Positions 42,689 to 52,176 of a DNA stretch of 60,196 nt are shown here, piece after piece. Under the pieces are notes generated by a model. The model was given only the letters and a program-made list of their open reading frames with translations, searched no databases and was not told where the DNA came from. The stretch is from assembly GCA_021827715.1 (NCBI GenBank), contig JAKAUO010000004.1, forward strand, positions 1 to 60,196, in the 5' to 3' direction. A program made the translations under genes and the position numbers. The stretch is from a bacterium. Its GTDB lineage: Bacteria; Babelota; Babeliae; Babelales; Babelaceae. Numbering within the stretch: position 1 is the stretch's first letter; each line of letters begins with the position of its first letter.

Positions 42689-43797
42689 ACATTAAATTTT
42701 ATAGTAAGGACATCGCCATCTTGAACGATATACTCTTGGCCCTCGGTCCTCATTTTCCCTGCATCTTTAACTTTGGCTTCGCTACCAGCGATAAAAAGGT
42801 CTTTGCAATTAAAAACATCGGCACAAATAAATCCACGTTCAAGATCTGAATGGATCTCACCGGCAGCTTCACGAACCGTAATGCCTTTAGAAATTGGCCA
42901 TGCATGAATTTCTTTTGGCCCACAGGTAAAGAAAGTAATAAGCCCCAAATGAGCGTAGGTTTTTTCAATGATGCTGCTCAGCCCACTTTGTTTCATACCC
43001 ATCATGGTTGCCATTTCATGACGTTCTTCTTCTGGGAGCACAGAAAGTTCATACTCCAGACGTGCGCTGACAGGAATAACCGATTCTGAGCCAAAACGTT
43101 GTACCAGCGCTTGATAATTTTTATTAGTTTCATAGCCATTATCAGCAATTTCTGTCTCAGATACATTTGCAATAATCAGAAATGATTTTCCTGAAAGTAA
43201 AAAGCTATTGCGTGCGTAAGGAGATTTACACAATTCTTGAACTTTAATAAAATTGCCTGCATTGAGTGCTTTTTCTAGTTCAACAATGAGCGCTTGTTCA
43301 AGTTCGAGCTCTTTTTTTTCTGCAGGTTTGTTTTGTGCGGCCTTTAATGAGTGTTGTAGTTTTGTTTTACGTTTTTCAAGAGAATCGAGGTCTTTAAGCA
43401 TGAGTTCTGTGGTAATAATATCAAAATCTCTATGAGGATCAACCTGATCAAAATCTGAGGTGATAGTTGTATCTTCAAAACAGCGGAGAACGTGTAAAAT
43501 AAGATCAACTTCTCTGATATGACTTAAAAACTGGTTTCCAAGCCCTTGACCGGTAGCTGCTCCTCTAACAAGCCCTGCAATATCTACAAATTGAACCGAA
43601 GCAGGAATCGTTTTTTGAGAATTATAGATTTTTTGTAGCTGAGAAATTCTTGCATCGGGCACCGTTGTTATGGCCATATGAGGATCAATAGTGCAAAATG
43701 GATAATTTTCAGCAGGAACAGACGATTTGGTTAGCGCATTAAAAAGTGTTGATTTTCCCACATTGGGAAGGCCGACAAGGCCAGCAGCAATACTCAA
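42685..43797 (-). CDS. ychF: Redox-regulated ATPase YchF (OLA1-type)
   Basis: 370 residues, the normal length. Obg-like P-loop 'GLVGLPNVGKSTLFNALT', 'FVDIAGLVRGAATGQGLGNQ' (G3) and the C-terminal TGS domain ending 'GQEYIVQDGDVLTIKFNV'. YchF prefers ATP because the G4 motif is altered ('NVSETE' here). It binds ribosomes and affects stress responses. Monocistronic by appearance, 117 bp before the dnaK stop on the same strand but separated by a terminator. Confidence 0.95.
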   Translation of the reverse strand: MSIAAGLVGLPNVGKSTLFNALTKSSVPAENYPFCTIDPHMAITTVPDARISQLQKIYNSQKTIPASVQFVDIAGLVRGAATGQGLGNQFLSHIREVDLILHVLRCFEDTTITSDFDQVDPHRDFDIITTELMLKDLDSLEKRKTKLQHSLKAAQNKPAEKKELELEQALIVELEKALNAGNFIKVQELCKSPYARNSFLLSGKSFLIIANVSETEIADNGYETNKNYQALVQRFGSESVIPVSARLEYELSVLPEEERHEMATMMGMKQSGLSSIIEKTYAHLGLITFFTCGPKEIHAWPISKGITVREAAGEIHSDLERGFICADVFNCKDLFIAGSEAKVKDAGKMRTEGQEYIVQDGDVLTIKFNV

Positions 43798-43813
43798 AGG
43801 GATTCCTTTATGA

Positions 43814-43848
43814 ATAAAAGCAGGCAGTGAAATAAATCACTGCCTGCT
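43814..43848 (-). terminator. Rho-independent terminator of dnaK
   Basis: AGCAGGCAGTGA (43819-43830) pairs with TCACTGCCTGCT (43837-43848), 12 bp perfect, and is followed on the minus strand by TTTTATT. Confidence 0.85.
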
Positions 43849-43876
43849 GTATGGTTATTTTGTATGTTAATAAACA

Positions 43877-45760
43877 CTACTTAGTTATTTCAGGATCAAT
43901 TGGTTCATCTGAATCTTCACTAGAAGCCCCGCCTTGACCCGTTGAGCCTTCGCTACCTGCTTTGTACATAATCTCAGCAAGTTTATGAGACGAAGTAAGC
44001 AGTTCTTGGTAAGCAGCTTCAAGTGCATCTTTATCAGTTGCTTTTTCTTGGAAGGTTGTTTTTGCTGTGGCCAGTGCTGTTTCGACCTTGGTTACTTCTT
44101 CAGCAGGGAGTTTATCTTTATGTTCTGCAAGTGTTTTTTCTACTTGAAGAATTAAGCCATCAAGCTGGTTGCGTTTTTCAACGGTTTCGCGAGCTTTTTT
44201 GTCTTCTTCCTGATGTTCTTGCGCATCGCGTACCATAGCGTCTATTTCTTGCTGAGAAAGGCCGCTGCTAGAGGTGATAGTAATTTTTTGCTCTTTACCA
44301 GTACCTTTGTCCTTAGCAGAAACACTCACAATACCATTAGCATCAATATCAAAGGTAACTTCGATTTGCGGAACGCCACGAGGCGCTGCAGGAATTCCTT
44401 CGAGTTTGAACTCTCCAAGGAGTTTGTTGTCGCGAGCAAATTCACGTTCCCCTTGGACCACGCGGATATCTACAGCAGTTTGGTTGTTTTCTGCGGTGCT
44501 GAACACTTGGGATTTGCGTGTAGGAATAGTGGTGTTACGTTCAATCAAACGTGTGGCAATGCCACCCATAGTTTCAATGCCCAAAGAAAGGGGGGTGACA
44601 TCTAAGAGTAGCAGGTCGGTAACTTCACCGGCTAAAATTGCACCTTGAATTGCCGCACCAATAGCTACTACTTCATCAGGGTTAACTGATTTATTTGGTT
44701 CTTTGCCAAAGAAATCTTTTACCAGGTGCTGTACTTTTGGAATACGTGTTGAGCCACCAACCAAGATAACTTCGTCAATATCATTTTTACTGAGGGCTGC
44801 ATCTTGAAGCGCTTTTTTGCAGGGCACTAAAAGGCGATCAAAAATTGAACTGCAAAGGCTTTCTAGTTTTGCACGGCTTAATTTTAAGGTTAAATGTTTA
44901 GGGCCCGATGCATCGGCAGTAATATACGGTAAATTAATTTCTGTTTCATGAAGCGTTGAAAGTTCAATTTTTGCTTTTTCTGCAGCTTCTTTGAGCCTTT
45001 GTAATGCCATGCGGTCATTACGCAGGTCAATGCCTTGATCTTTTTTAAATTCTTCTAAAATATAATTAATAATCACTTGATCAACATCGTCACCGCCCAA
45101 GTGGGTGTCACCATTGGTTGATCGGACTTCGATAACGCCATCATGAATTTCTAAGATAGAGACGTCAAAGGTTCCACCACCAAAGTCAAACACGGCGATT
45201 TTCCCGTTTTTCTTTTTATCGGCACCATAGGCAAGCGCCGCAGCAGTAGGTTCATTAATAATACGTTTTACTTCAAGGCCGGCAATTTTGCCCGCATCCT
45301 TAGTTGCTTGTCGTTGCGCATCATTAAAATAAGCAGGAACGGTAATAACCGCTTCTTTTACTGAGTGGCCGAGATAGTTTTCGGCTGATTTTTTAAGTTT
45401 GCTTAAAATTGCTGCTGATATTTCTTGGGGAGTATATTCGTGACCTTGTGCATTCACGGCAATATCGCCATTGGCGCGTTTTACGATTTTATAAGGAGCA
45501 AGTTTGATTTCATCTTTCATTTCCTCAAACGTGTGTCCAATAAAACGCTTTATAGAATAAATAGTATTTTCTGGGTTGGTAACTGCCTGGCGTTTTGCAA
45601 GCACCCCTTCAAGACGCTTACCATCTTTGGTGAATGCTACTACCGAAGGAGTAGTATTTTGTCCTTCTTCATTGGGGATCACCTTTGGCGTTCCGCCTTC
45701 CATAATGGCGACAACCGAATTTGTTGTCCCGAGATCGATTCCGATAATTTTATTTGCCAT
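43877..45760 (-). CDS. dnaK: Chaperone DnaK (Hsp70)
   Basis: 627 residues. Begins '[20 protein letters not shown]'; contains the three Hsp70 signatures, e.g. '[14 protein letters not shown]' and '[17 protein letters not shown]', the linker '[15 protein letters not shown]', and an acidic C-terminal tail ending '[13 protein letters not shown]'. It folds and protects proteins together with DnaJ and GrpE, which are not in this window. A well-formed promoter lies 49 bp upstream. Possible HspR half-sites (ACTCAAT at 45844, ACTCAAG at 45868 on the plus strand) lie just upstream of the -35, in direct and not inverted order. Confidence 0.98.
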   Translation of the reverse strand: MANKIIGIDLGTTNSVVAIMEGGTPKVIPNEEGQNTTPSVVAFTKDGKRLEGVLAKRQAVTNPENTIYSIKRFIGHTFEEMKDEIKLAPYKIVKRANGDIAVNAQGHEYTPQEISAAILSKLKKSAENYLGHSVKEAVITVPAYFNDAQRQATKDAGKIAGLEVKRIINEPTAAALAYGADKKKNGKIAVFDFGGGTFDVSILEIHDGVIEVRSTNGDTHLGGDDVDQVIINYILEEFKKDQGIDLRNDRMALQRLKEAAEKAKIELSTLHETEINLPYITADASGPKHLTLKLSRAKLESLCSSIFDRLLVPCKKALQDAALSKNDIDEVILVGGSTRIPKVQHLVKDFFGKEPNKSVNPDEVVAIGAAIQGAILAGEVTDLLLLDVTPLSLGIETMGGIATRLIERNTTIPTRKSQVFSTAENNQTAVDIRVVQGEREFARDNKLLGEFKLEGIPAAPRGVPQIEVTFDIDANGIVSVSAKDKGTGKEQKITITSSSGLSQQEIDAMVRDAQEHQEEDKKARETVEKRNQLDGLILQVEKTLAEHKDKLPAEEVTKVETALATAKTTFQEKATDKDALEAAYQELLTSSHKLAEIMYKAGSEGSTGQGGASSEDSDEPIDPEITK

Positions 45761-45808
45761 GATATTCCCTTTTGTTAAAATATTTATGCCTTAAATAATT
45801 TTATTAAA

Positions 45809-45836
45809 AGTATAGGCATTTCGAGAAACATGTCAA
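45809..45836 (-). promoter_or_regulatory. Sigma-70-type promoter of dnaK
   Basis: On the minus strand TTGACA (45836-45831), 16-base spacer, TATACT (45814-45809). No sigma-32-like element was seen, so heat control, if any, is more likely by repressor. Confidence 0.75.
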
Positions 45837-45875
45837 TAATATTACTCAATAAATCTTAGCGCAACGCACTCAAGT

Positions 45876-46253
45876 TTATAGTTCGACGGCGCGCACTTCC
45901 GCCTGAGTGGCTTCAAGTTTTTGCTGCGCTTTAAATTTTTTTATTTTCTTATCTCTTTTAATGGCGCCTACTACAAGTAAAGGTATGCCTATTGCCAAGA
46001 GGATGGGTGTTGCTATGGCTAGAGAACCTATACATACAGAACCCCACAGTGCATTGAATCCTATCATTGAAGGGGGTAATGCAATACTTAATGCACCGGC
46101 TGTTATCGCTGTGGCAGTTCCGCCAGCGGTGAGTATGCTTCCTGCCGCGATTGCGCCATTTGGACCGGCTAAAGTTGGGTTTGTTTTTTGTTTGCTGCAC
46201 GCAGGTGCAAGAGCAAAGAGTAAGGTAAGTAGGAATAATAGTTGTTTTTTCAT
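45876..46253 (-). CDS. Small lipoprotein with two membrane helices
   Basis: 125 residues from ATG 46253, supported by AAAGGAC eight bases upstream; the open frame extends further without a good start. N-terminus 'LLFLLTLLFALAPACSKQKT' ends in a lipobox (APAC), so it should be lipid-modified. A Gly/Ala/Ile-rich section holds two hydrophobic hairpin segments ('ITAGALSIALPPSMIG', 'ATPILLAIGIPLLVVGAIKR') and a basic tail follows. No family recognised. It shares a 12-bp upstream motif, CCACAAAGTCGA, with the secreted Cys/His-rich gene. Confidence 0.65.
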   Translation of the reverse strand: MKKQLLFLLTLLFALAPACSKQKTNPTLAGPNGAIAAGSILTAGGTATAITAGALSIALPPSMIGFNALWGSVCIGSLAIATPILLAIGIPLLVVGAIKRDKKIKKFKAQQKLEATQAEVRAVEL

Positions 46254-46362
46254 CTTATATGTCCTTTCGACTTTGTGGTCTCTACCTGTGGATAAGTTTA
46301 ATAATAAAGGCTTTTTTGTCAAATTGGCATGCTGATACAGGGACTTTTAAGCCCCGGCGCGC

Positions 46363-46545
46363 TTCTGATAACGCATCTTCTGTCGACCCCCACTTTACGC
46401 GCAATTACTTGGCCTCTTTCCTTTGCCTTCCAGGGGCCGTTGCGCGTCTTACCCTGATGCTCTTGGGTGTTACGCGGAGCGCAGGCTGCAGGCGCGACTC
46501 CAAGCTTGAAGCGGAGCTTTGCTCACCACCGTAGTTTCTGATAAC
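46363..46545. other. GC-rich 163-bp block flanked by 10-bp direct repeats
   Basis: Part of a 399-bp stretch without a gene (46254-46652). TTCTGATAAC occurs at 46363-46372 and 46536-46545. The 163 bp between are 59 percent GC by count (96 of 163), far above the AT-rich surroundings. No convincing ORF, tRNA, tmRNA, SRP or RNase P signature was found. It could be an unrecognised structured RNA or a small inserted element with a target duplication. The remaining part (46546-46652) is AT-rich and holds only the leader of the next gene. Confidence 0.45.
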
Positions 46546-46652
46546 AAACTTCAGTTTTCAAAAATGGGCGGCTTATGATATACTTGAGTAATGAAAAGGG
46601 TAAAACTTTATTTAAAGTGCTTTTATGAGCAACTTTAAAAAAGGAATGACCT

Positions 46653-47180
46653 ATGTTCTTTTTACATCAAAAAGTCGTGTATCCGGGCCATGGAGTTGCC
46701 TACGTAAATCGTATCATTGAAAAACAGGTGGGAGCGGGAAATGCAGCTTTTTATGAGCTGACCTTTCTTAATAAGGATATGACTATTCTGGTTCCAGTAA
46801 ATAATATAGAAAGTATAGGATTGCGCTGCCTAAGTAGTTCTGATGATATTCATAGTATTTTTAAAAATCTCAGTAAACCCGAACGGAAATTATCACCGTT
46901 TGAATTCAGCGCTAGTAGTTGGAACAAAAGACATAAAGAGTACCAATTGCGACTGCGACGGGGAACACTCGAGGACCTTTCTGCGATATATAAAGATTTA
47001 AGAACTATAGAAGCACAGAAAAAGCTCTCCTTTGGAGAGAAAAGCATACTTCAAAAAACTGAAGGGCTCTTGGTTGAAGAAATTACGGTTGTCCAGGAAG
47101 TAGAAATAGAAAAAACTGTTCAAAAATTGAGGGAATTGTGTTTGACGGCAGCAGTTCAGCAAACCCAAGCATCACTTTAG
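46653..47180 (+). CDS. CarD/CdnL-family transcription regulator
   Basis: 175 residues. The N-terminal Tudor-like RNA-polymerase-interaction domain opens 'VVYPGHGVAYVNRIIEKQ' and includes 'MTILVPVNNIESIGLR'. The helical C-terminal DNA-binding domain holds 'NKRHKEYQLRLRRGTLEDLS' and 'KKLSFGEKSILQKTEGLLVE', close to the CarD consensus. CarD proteins stabilise open promoter complexes, notably at rRNA promoters. AAAGGAATG precedes ATG 46653. Single gene, followed by AAAAGCGCTTTT repeats. Confidence 0.85.
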   Translation: MFFLHQKVVYPGHGVAYVNRIIEKQVGAGNAAFYELTFLNKDMTILVPVNNIESIGLRCLSSSDDIHSIFKNLSKPERKLSPFEFSASSWNKRHKEYQLRLRRGTLEDLSAIYKDLRTIEAQKKLSFGEKSILQKTEGLLVEEITVVQEVEIEKTVQKLRELCLTAAVQQTQASL

Positions 47181-47196
47181 TAGAATTATTTGTCTT

Positions 47197-47240
47197 TTTA
47201 AAAGCGCTTTTATCTTTAAAAGCGCTTTTATCTTTAAAAT
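47197..47240. repeat. Two and a half 18-bp repeats with an internal palindrome
   Basis: TTTAAAAGCGCTTTTATC occurs at 47197-47214 and 47215-47232, then TTTAAAAT. Each copy holds the 12-bp palindrome AAAAGCGCTTTT. It may act as terminator after the CarD-like gene or as a binding site before miaA. Confidence 0.7.
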
Positions 47241-47263
47241 CTTTGCGTTATACTTAATTGCCT

Positions 47264-48166
47264 ATGGAAAAAATAATTATAATAGCTGGACCTACGGGAG
47301 TAGGAAAATCAGATTTTTCTGAACTGTTGGCTCAACGAATTAATGGCGAAATTATTAATGCTGACCAGGGCCAGCTGTATGAACCACTTTCAATTGGAAC
47401 GGCAAAACCAGACTGGAAAAATCATAGTATACCGCATCATCTTTTTGATCATATCACGCAACCAATGCACTTTAGTAATGCCTCGTATCAAAAAATGGTT
47501 AAAGAATGTATTAAAAGCGTACAAGCTCGAGGTAAAAGGGCGATTCTTGTCGGCGGTTCAGGGTTTTATTATCACACATTACTTTTTGAATTTTCTGCCC
47601 CCTCTGACTTGCCATCGTTTACCCATACAATCTCTGCTCCCATAACCTGGGAACACCTTAATGAAATTGACCCAGAAAGGGCACGTTCTATTCATCCTCA
47701 TGATACATACCGTATAGAACGGGCACTTGATATTTTTTATAATCACCACCTGTTGCCCAGCAGCTTACAGATGGGATATAAGCCATACGGGCCCTATCAT
47801 TTAGTGCATGTCATCAGAGAAACGCAGGACCTTTATGCTCGCATTAATGAGCGAACAAACCACATGCTCAAGCAAGGGTGGTTGCAAGAGGTTGCAGGAC
47901 TTTCTGATACTTGGAAAGAATTTCTTCGCATCAAAAAAATAATTGGTTATGACGATATAGAAGCTTATCAAAATAATATTTTTTCCTACGAAGAGTTGGT
48001 GCTGAGAATTCAAAAAAAGACACGCAATTATGCTAAACGGCAAAGGACTTATTTTAGGTCCTTGCTAAAAAAAATACCTCATGAGGATCATCGGTATATT
48101 CACGAGATAAACTTGACTTTATCATCGGTTGATTTATATCTTAATCAGCTTCTTGAACAGCTTTAG
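47264..48166 (+). CDS. miaA: tRNA dimethylallyltransferase
   Basis: 300 residues from ATG 47264. P-loop 'IIAGPTGVGKSDFSELLA', then 'EIINADQGQLYEPLSIGTAK' (usually DSxQxY; here DQGQLY), 'HHLFDH', 'VGGSGFYYHTLL' and 'KTRNYAKRQRTYFRSL'. It adds a dimethylallyl group to A37 of tRNAs reading UNN codons. The family Asp-Ser-Met/Arg-Gln-Val-Tyr motif is altered but Gln and Tyr are kept. Next gene begins ten bases downstream, so it is probably one transcript. Confidence 0.93.
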   Translation: MEKIIIIAGPTGVGKSDFSELLAQRINGEIINADQGQLYEPLSIGTAKPDWKNHSIPHHLFDHITQPMHFSNASYQKMVKECIKSVQARGKRAILVGGSGFYYHTLLFEFSAPSDLPSFTHTISAPITWEHLNEIDPERARSIHPHDTYRIERALDIFYNHHLLPSSLQMGYKPYGPYHLVHVIRETQDLYARINERTNHMLKQGWLQEVAGLSDTWKEFLRIKKIIGYDDIEAYQNNIFSYEELVLRIQKKTRNYAKRQRTYFRSLLKKIPHEDHRYIHEINLTLSSVDLYLNQLLEQL

Positions 48167-48176
48167 AAAGTGTATT

Positions 48177-48722
48177 ATGAAAAAAATAGTAGTAGAAATT
48201 CCGCATTATTCCTTAACTGCAGCAATAGCACTTATGCTTCTTTTATATGTTATAACATTTGTTGCAGGGTACTTTTTGGGTAAAAAGAGTGCTCTTGAGG
48301 AATTTGCTGATCAGATAAAAAATGAATCCTTCTCAGATAAAGTATATGCTTCGTTTTGTTCCTTATATGAACAGCCTACGGAAGCTATCGCTGGCGGAGC
48401 TTCTTTAGCTGATGGAGTCCAGGAACCTCCCATTGAGCAGCGAGAAAATAACTCTAAAATGGATGATGGAAAGACTTTTGTGGCGCACCTTATTGGATAC
48501 GGCACAGAAAAGCAGGCATTAGCGTATCATAAAACTTTAGAGCGAAAAGGTATTGCTGCATCGGTGGTTGCGCGCACAAGTGTTTCATCGCAAGGTAAAA
48601 AGAAAACCTGGTATCAAGTAGTTACTGCTCCCGCAGACTACCAGAGCATTCAAAATCTTGTCAGAAGACTTTCTATAGAGGATCGCCTTGCGGGTGTCTC
48701 TCTAGTAGAAGTAGTAATATAA
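48177..48722 (+). CDS. SPOR-domain membrane protein
   Basis: 181 residues from ATG 48177. One membrane helix ('LTAAIALMLLLYVITFVAGY') is followed by a polar linker and, from about residue 100, a SPOR-like domain ('FVAHLIGYGTEKQALAYHKT', 'WYQVVTAPADYQSIQNLVRR'). SPOR domains bind denuded glycan strands at the septum, so a division or wall-remodelling role is expected. Ten bases after miaA and 27 before the PpiD-like gene. Confidence 0.75.
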   Translation: MKKIVVEIPHYSLTAAIALMLLLYVITFVAGYFLGKKSALEEFADQIKNESFSDKVYASFCSLYEQPTEAIAGGASLADGVQEPPIEQRENNSKMDDGKTFVAHLIGYGTEKQALAYHKTLERKGIAASVVARTSVSSQGKKKTWYQVVTAPADYQSIQNLVRRLSIEDRLAGVSLVEVVI

Positions 48723-48749
48723 TAAAAAAATAATGAAAGGATAGTCATA

Positions 48750-50222
48750 ATGATACTCTTTGTAAGAAAATATTTTCATAAAAATGTGATGAAAGCGCTG
48801 ATTTTGGTGACAGCTTTTTCGCTGGTTGGAATGGGCCTTTTTACGGGAATTGTTAGTCTTTTTTATTCAAGTAATTCCACTGTTTTCTCAGTAAATGGCA
48901 TTACTGTTTCCAAGCCCATCTTTGCCTTACGGGCAGCCACTGAAAAAAGAATCATAGAGTTTTATCAAGAGCAATTAGGCGGGTTGGCTCCTCAATTTTT
49001 GGCTCAAGTGGGCCTGAGTATGTCAGCAGAGCGGAATGCCTACAATAAGCTGCTTCAAGAGCTGGTTCTAAGCAGTTGTATGGAACGGTCGGGGCTTCAT
49101 GTTAATCCACGTTTTATTGCGCAAAAGGCCTATGATCCGATGCTCCTTATGAATATCTTTGGTACAATGCCCCGTTCATTGTTTGATCGCAGCGGAAAAT
49201 TGCAACAGGAAATTTTACTCAAGATCTTAATGAATATTGGGTTAACCATGGAGGATTTTGAAAGGGCTCTTGAGGAAGCCGTTGAGCGTGACCTTGCATT
49301 GAGTTTATTTCATCTGGCGGTTCCGATAACAGAAAAAGAGATAGAAGCTCACATAATAAAAGAAGACGCTACGCGTCAATTTAATCTTTCGCTGTATAGT
49401 TTGTCTGAATATATTAAAAAAGAAAAAGAATCGGGTGTTACGCCGGAGGGGCTCGAGGCATTCTACCAAGAGCATAATAAGCGCGCGCGACGATATTGGG
49501 AAGCTGAAAAAAGAAGTGGGAGCTCCTGGAAAATCCCCGTAACGGAAAAAAACAGAGAAAAGATTGTTTCTGAAGCCCAAGAACTTTTGAATGGGCAAGA
49601 AAAGCCATTCAATGATTTTATACAACGGCACAAAGGGATAAAAAGTGTCTTGAAAGAGCAAGTACTTAAACCAACAGAGCAACAAAGTAGCATGCTTTTC
49701 AAGCTTGAGTCAGGCAATAAGGGAATCTATCAAGATGAAGGCTCAGTTGTTATTGTGATGCCTACACATATTATTCCTGCAGTGGAAAAGCCGTTTCAAG
49801 AGGTAGAAAAGCAGGTTGCGCAGGATTATTATCTTGCTATGGCTCAAAAAGCTTTTGTGGAAGATCTTGAGGGGCCCGGAATCGGCGATCAGCACAAGGT
49901 CACTACCAAAAAAATTATTATTACGCCTGAAAGTAAAGAAAAAGAGTTTGAAAAGCTTAATCAAGAGTCTATTGCAACAGACAGGGTAAAGAATATGATT
50001 ACGCAAGGGGCGATCTTGCGGGGCGTCACCGATAAAGGCGGCTACGCGATGGTTCTTGAAAAGATAGAAAAACCGGGATCCTTAAGCCCTGAGCGTTCTT
50101 TGGCAATAAGAAAGGCTGTTTATAAGGATAACGATACTATAATAACGGCTGCATCAGTTGATTCTTTGCTGAAAAATGCTAAAATTAAAGGTAATAAAAC
50201 TATTGAGTCATCTACGAATTAG
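48750..50222 (+). CDS. SurA/PpiD-like periplasmic chaperone
   Basis: 490 residues. An N-terminal membrane anchor ('ALILVTAFSLVGMGLFTGIV') is followed by a SurA_N/PpiD-type segment ('STVFSVNGITVSKPIFALR', 'YNKLLQELVLSSCMERSG'). The fold plan is that of PpiD: anchor, chaperone helices, a middle domain and a C-terminal helix. A clear parvulin signature is not visible in the middle section, so isomerase activity is doubtful. It would help outer-membrane proteins, such as the barrel proteins in this window, leave the translocon. AAAGGA precedes ATG 48750; recA begins 34 bp later. Confidence 0.75.
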   Translation: MILFVRKYFHKNVMKALILVTAFSLVGMGLFTGIVSLFYSSNSTVFSVNGITVSKPIFALRAATEKRIIEFYQEQLGGLAPQFLAQVGLSMSAERNAYNKLLQELVLSSCMERSGLHVNPRFIAQKAYDPMLLMNIFGTMPRSLFDRSGKLQQEILLKILMNIGLTMEDFERALEEAVERDLALSLFHLAVPITEKEIEAHIIKEDATRQFNLSLYSLSEYIKKEKESGVTPEGLEAFYQEHNKRARRYWEAEKRSGSSWKIPVTEKNREKIVSEAQELLNGQEKPFNDFIQRHKGIKSVLKEQVLKPTEQQSSMLFKLESGNKGIYQDEGSVVIVMPTHIIPAVEKPFQEVEKQVAQDYYLAMAQKAFVEDLEGPGIGDQHKVTTKKIIITPESKEKEFEKLNQESIATDRVKNMITQGAILRGVTDKGGYAMVLEKIEKPGSLSPERSLAIRKAVYKDNDTIITAASVDSLLKNAKIKGNKTIESSTN

Positions 50223-50256
50223 CTTACATTGATTATTTATTAACTACAGGTGCGTT

Positions 50257-51318
50257 GTGCAAAAAGAAAAAGATACTGAATTACTCGCTAAAAAGAAGGC
50301 TCTTGAAGCTGTCTTTTCTCAGATACATAAGCAGTGGGATAAAGGTTCAATTATGTACTTGGGCCAGAATGCGGCCGTCCAGATTGACACTATCTCTACC
50401 GGATCACTTTTGCTCGACAATGCGATCGGTGTGGGAGGTCTCCCTCGGGGAAGGATTACGGAGATCTTTGGTCCTGAGGCTTCTGGTAAAACCACTATTG
50501 CGTTACAGACCATAGCTCAAGCTCAAAAAAAAGGCGGAATTTGTGCTTTTATTGATGCTGAACACGCTTTGGACCCCATTTATGCTGAGAAATTAGGTAT
50601 CAATATTGCCGATCTTATTATTTCCCAGCCTGATTATGGCGAGCAGGCTCTTGATATTGCTGAAATGCTTGTTCGTTCAAATGCCGTTGATATTATTGTG
50701 ATCGACTCGGTTGCCGCACTTGTCCCTAAAGCTGAGCTTGATGGGGATATGGGTGATGTTCATGTGGGGCTCCAGGCTCGGTTGATGTCGCAAGCGTTGC
50801 GTAAGCTAACCCCAGTGGTCCATAAATCAAAGGCGGTATTAGTCTTTATCAACCAAGTGCGTCAGAACATTAATGCTATGGCATTTGCCAATAAAGAGGT
50901 TACTACTGGCGGTAATGCCTTGAAGTTTTATGCGTCATTGCGTTTGGATGTTCGTCGAATTCAGGGTTTAAAGGATAAAGAGGGCAATCATTTAGGCAAT
51001 CTTCTTGCTATTAAGACCGCAAAAAACAAAATGGCTCCTCCTTTTAGAAAAGTTGAAGTTTCATTGCGATTTGGTGAAGGAATCAGTAGAGATATAGACC
51101 TTGTTGATGCCGCGCTTAAAAATAATATTATTACCCAGTCGGGTTCTTGGTTCGCGTATGCTGGGCAAAAAATAGCTCAGGGTAAAGAGGCTGTCGTTCA
51201 GCTTATTAAGGCTGATGCACAGCTTTCTGCTGCGATCGAAAAAGAGGTTCGCGTGGCGCTTAATGCGGTGCCTGTAGCGGTTGCGGACCAGCAAGACCAT
51301 GATCAAATAGAAGAATAA
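50257..51318 (+). CDS. recA: Recombinase RecA
   Basis: 353 residues from GTG 50257 (ACAGG six bases upstream). Walker A 'GPEASGKTT' (72-80), '[20 protein letters not shown]', Walker B '[12 protein letters not shown]', loop L1/L2 regions ('[20 protein letters not shown]', '[12 protein letters not shown]') are all present. Strand exchange and SOS co-protease. No LexA-like box was noticed just upstream. It opens a tight run into infC, whose start is 11 bp after the stop. Confidence 0.98.
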   Translation: MQKEKDTELLAKKKALEAVFSQIHKQWDKGSIMYLGQNAAVQIDTISTGSLLLDNAIGVGGLPRGRITEIFGPEASGKTTIALQTIAQAQKKGGICAFIDAEHALDPIYAEKLGINIADLIISQPDYGEQALDIAEMLVRSNAVDIIVIDSVAALVPKAELDGDMGDVHVGLQARLMSQALRKLTPVVHKSKAVLVFINQVRQNINAMAFANKEVTTGGNALKFYASLRLDVRRIQGLKDKEGNHLGNLLAIKTAKNKMAPPFRKVEVSLRFGEGISRDIDLVDAALKNNIITQSGSWFAYAGQKIAQGKEAVVQLIKADAQLSAAIEKEVRVALNAVPVAVADQQDHDQIEE

Positions 51319-51329
51319 GGATATAAGGT

Positions 51330-51881
51330 ATGTCATCTGTTAAGCCCAGAGAAGCTTCTAATCAGCCATTAATGAATGAAAGAATTCGTTTTGATTCCCT
51401 CCAGGTAATAGGAGATGACGGTGAAAATAAAGGAGTTATGCCCCGTGATGAGGCGCTCCGTCTTTCGCGGGCAGCCAACTTGGATTTGGTTGTTATTGCA
51501 GATCAGGGGTCATTTGGTGTTCCTGTGGCAAAAGTCATGGATTTTGGAAAAGCGTTATATGCCAAGAAAAAGCAGCAGGCTGAGGCGAAGAAAAATCAGA
51601 AGGTTATTCAGGTTAAAGAATTGAAATTTCAGCCAAAAATAGCTGATCATGATTTTGTTACTAAGATGAACCAGGGTGTCCAGTTTCTTAAAGATGGTAA
51701 GCGTTTAAAAATAACCATTGAATTTAAAGGACGCGAGATAACATTGCGTGAAGAGCGTGGAACGCAATTGGTTCAAAAAATCGAAAAGTTTCTAGAAGAT
51801 GCTGGACTTTCAAAAAGATTGGTTCAGGATAAGGACCTTAAAACAGTAAAAGTCTGGTCTAGAATTTATTATTTGAAATAG
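51330..51881 (+). CDS. infC: Translation initiation factor IF-3
   Basis: 183 residues. N-domain 'NERIRFDSLQVIGDDGENKG', linker 'AKKKQQAEAKKNQKVIQVKE' and C-domain 'KLKITIEFKGREITLREE'-type ('LKITIEFKGREITLREERG'). It starts with ATG, so the AUU-based autoregulation of E. coli infC does not apply. It forms the classical infC-rpmI-rplT run. Confidence 0.97.
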   Translation: MSSVKPREASNQPLMNERIRFDSLQVIGDDGENKGVMPRDEALRLSRAANLDLVVIADQGSFGVPVAKVMDFGKALYAKKKQQAEAKKNQKVIQVKELKFQPKIADHDFVTKMNQGVQFLKDGKRLKITIEFKGREITLREERGTQLVQKIEKFLEDAGLSKRLVQDKDLKTVKVWSRIYYLK

Positions 51882-51920
51882 TGAGTTTTTCTCACCAATA
51901 GAGTTATAATAGGATTTATT

Positions 51921-52121
51921 ATGTATAAAATGAAAACCCATTCAGGGGCAAAAAAGCGCTTCAAGAAATTAAAAAGTGGCCTCATTAAGTGCTCGCGTCC
52001 TTTTAGACGTAAGCTTCTTATTAAAAAATCTGAAAAAAGAAAGCGCCATTTGCGTTCAGCGCTCTATGTTAACCCGGCCGATATGGGACGCATCGAAAGA
52101 CTTTTTCCTTACCCAGCGTAA
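51921..52121 (+). CDS. rpmI: 50S ribosomal protein L35
   Basis: 66 residues, basic. 'MKTHSGAKKRFKKLKSGLIK' opening and 'SALYVNPADMGRIERLFPYP' close match L35. Middle gene of infC-rpmI-rplT, 39 bp after infC. Confidence 0.95.
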   Translation: MYKMKTHSGAKKRFKKLKSGLIKCSRPFRRKLLIKKSEKRKRHLRSALYVNPADMGRIERLFPYPA

Positions 52122-52176
52122 AGAAAAAATACATATTGAAATTAGTAATTATTGAAAACAAAACTAGGATATTATT

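Noticed and set aside
44213-44648. Overlapping plus-strand ORFs of 124 and 130 codons in dnaK
   Set aside because: Antisense of a highly conserved gene; no start signals and no family resemblance.
46259-46534. 91-codon plus-strand ORF across the GC-rich block
   Set aside because: It begins inside the leader of the divergent lipoprotein gene, has no ribosome-binding site, and its composition is that expected from reading GC-rich non-coding DNA.
46325-46545. Possible tmRNA, SRP RNA or RNase P RNA in the GC-rich block
   Set aside because: None of the diagnostic segments were found on either strand (no tRNA-like ends, no SRP GGAAGG...AGCAG tetraloop stem, no GAGGAAAGUCC). Left as unassigned.
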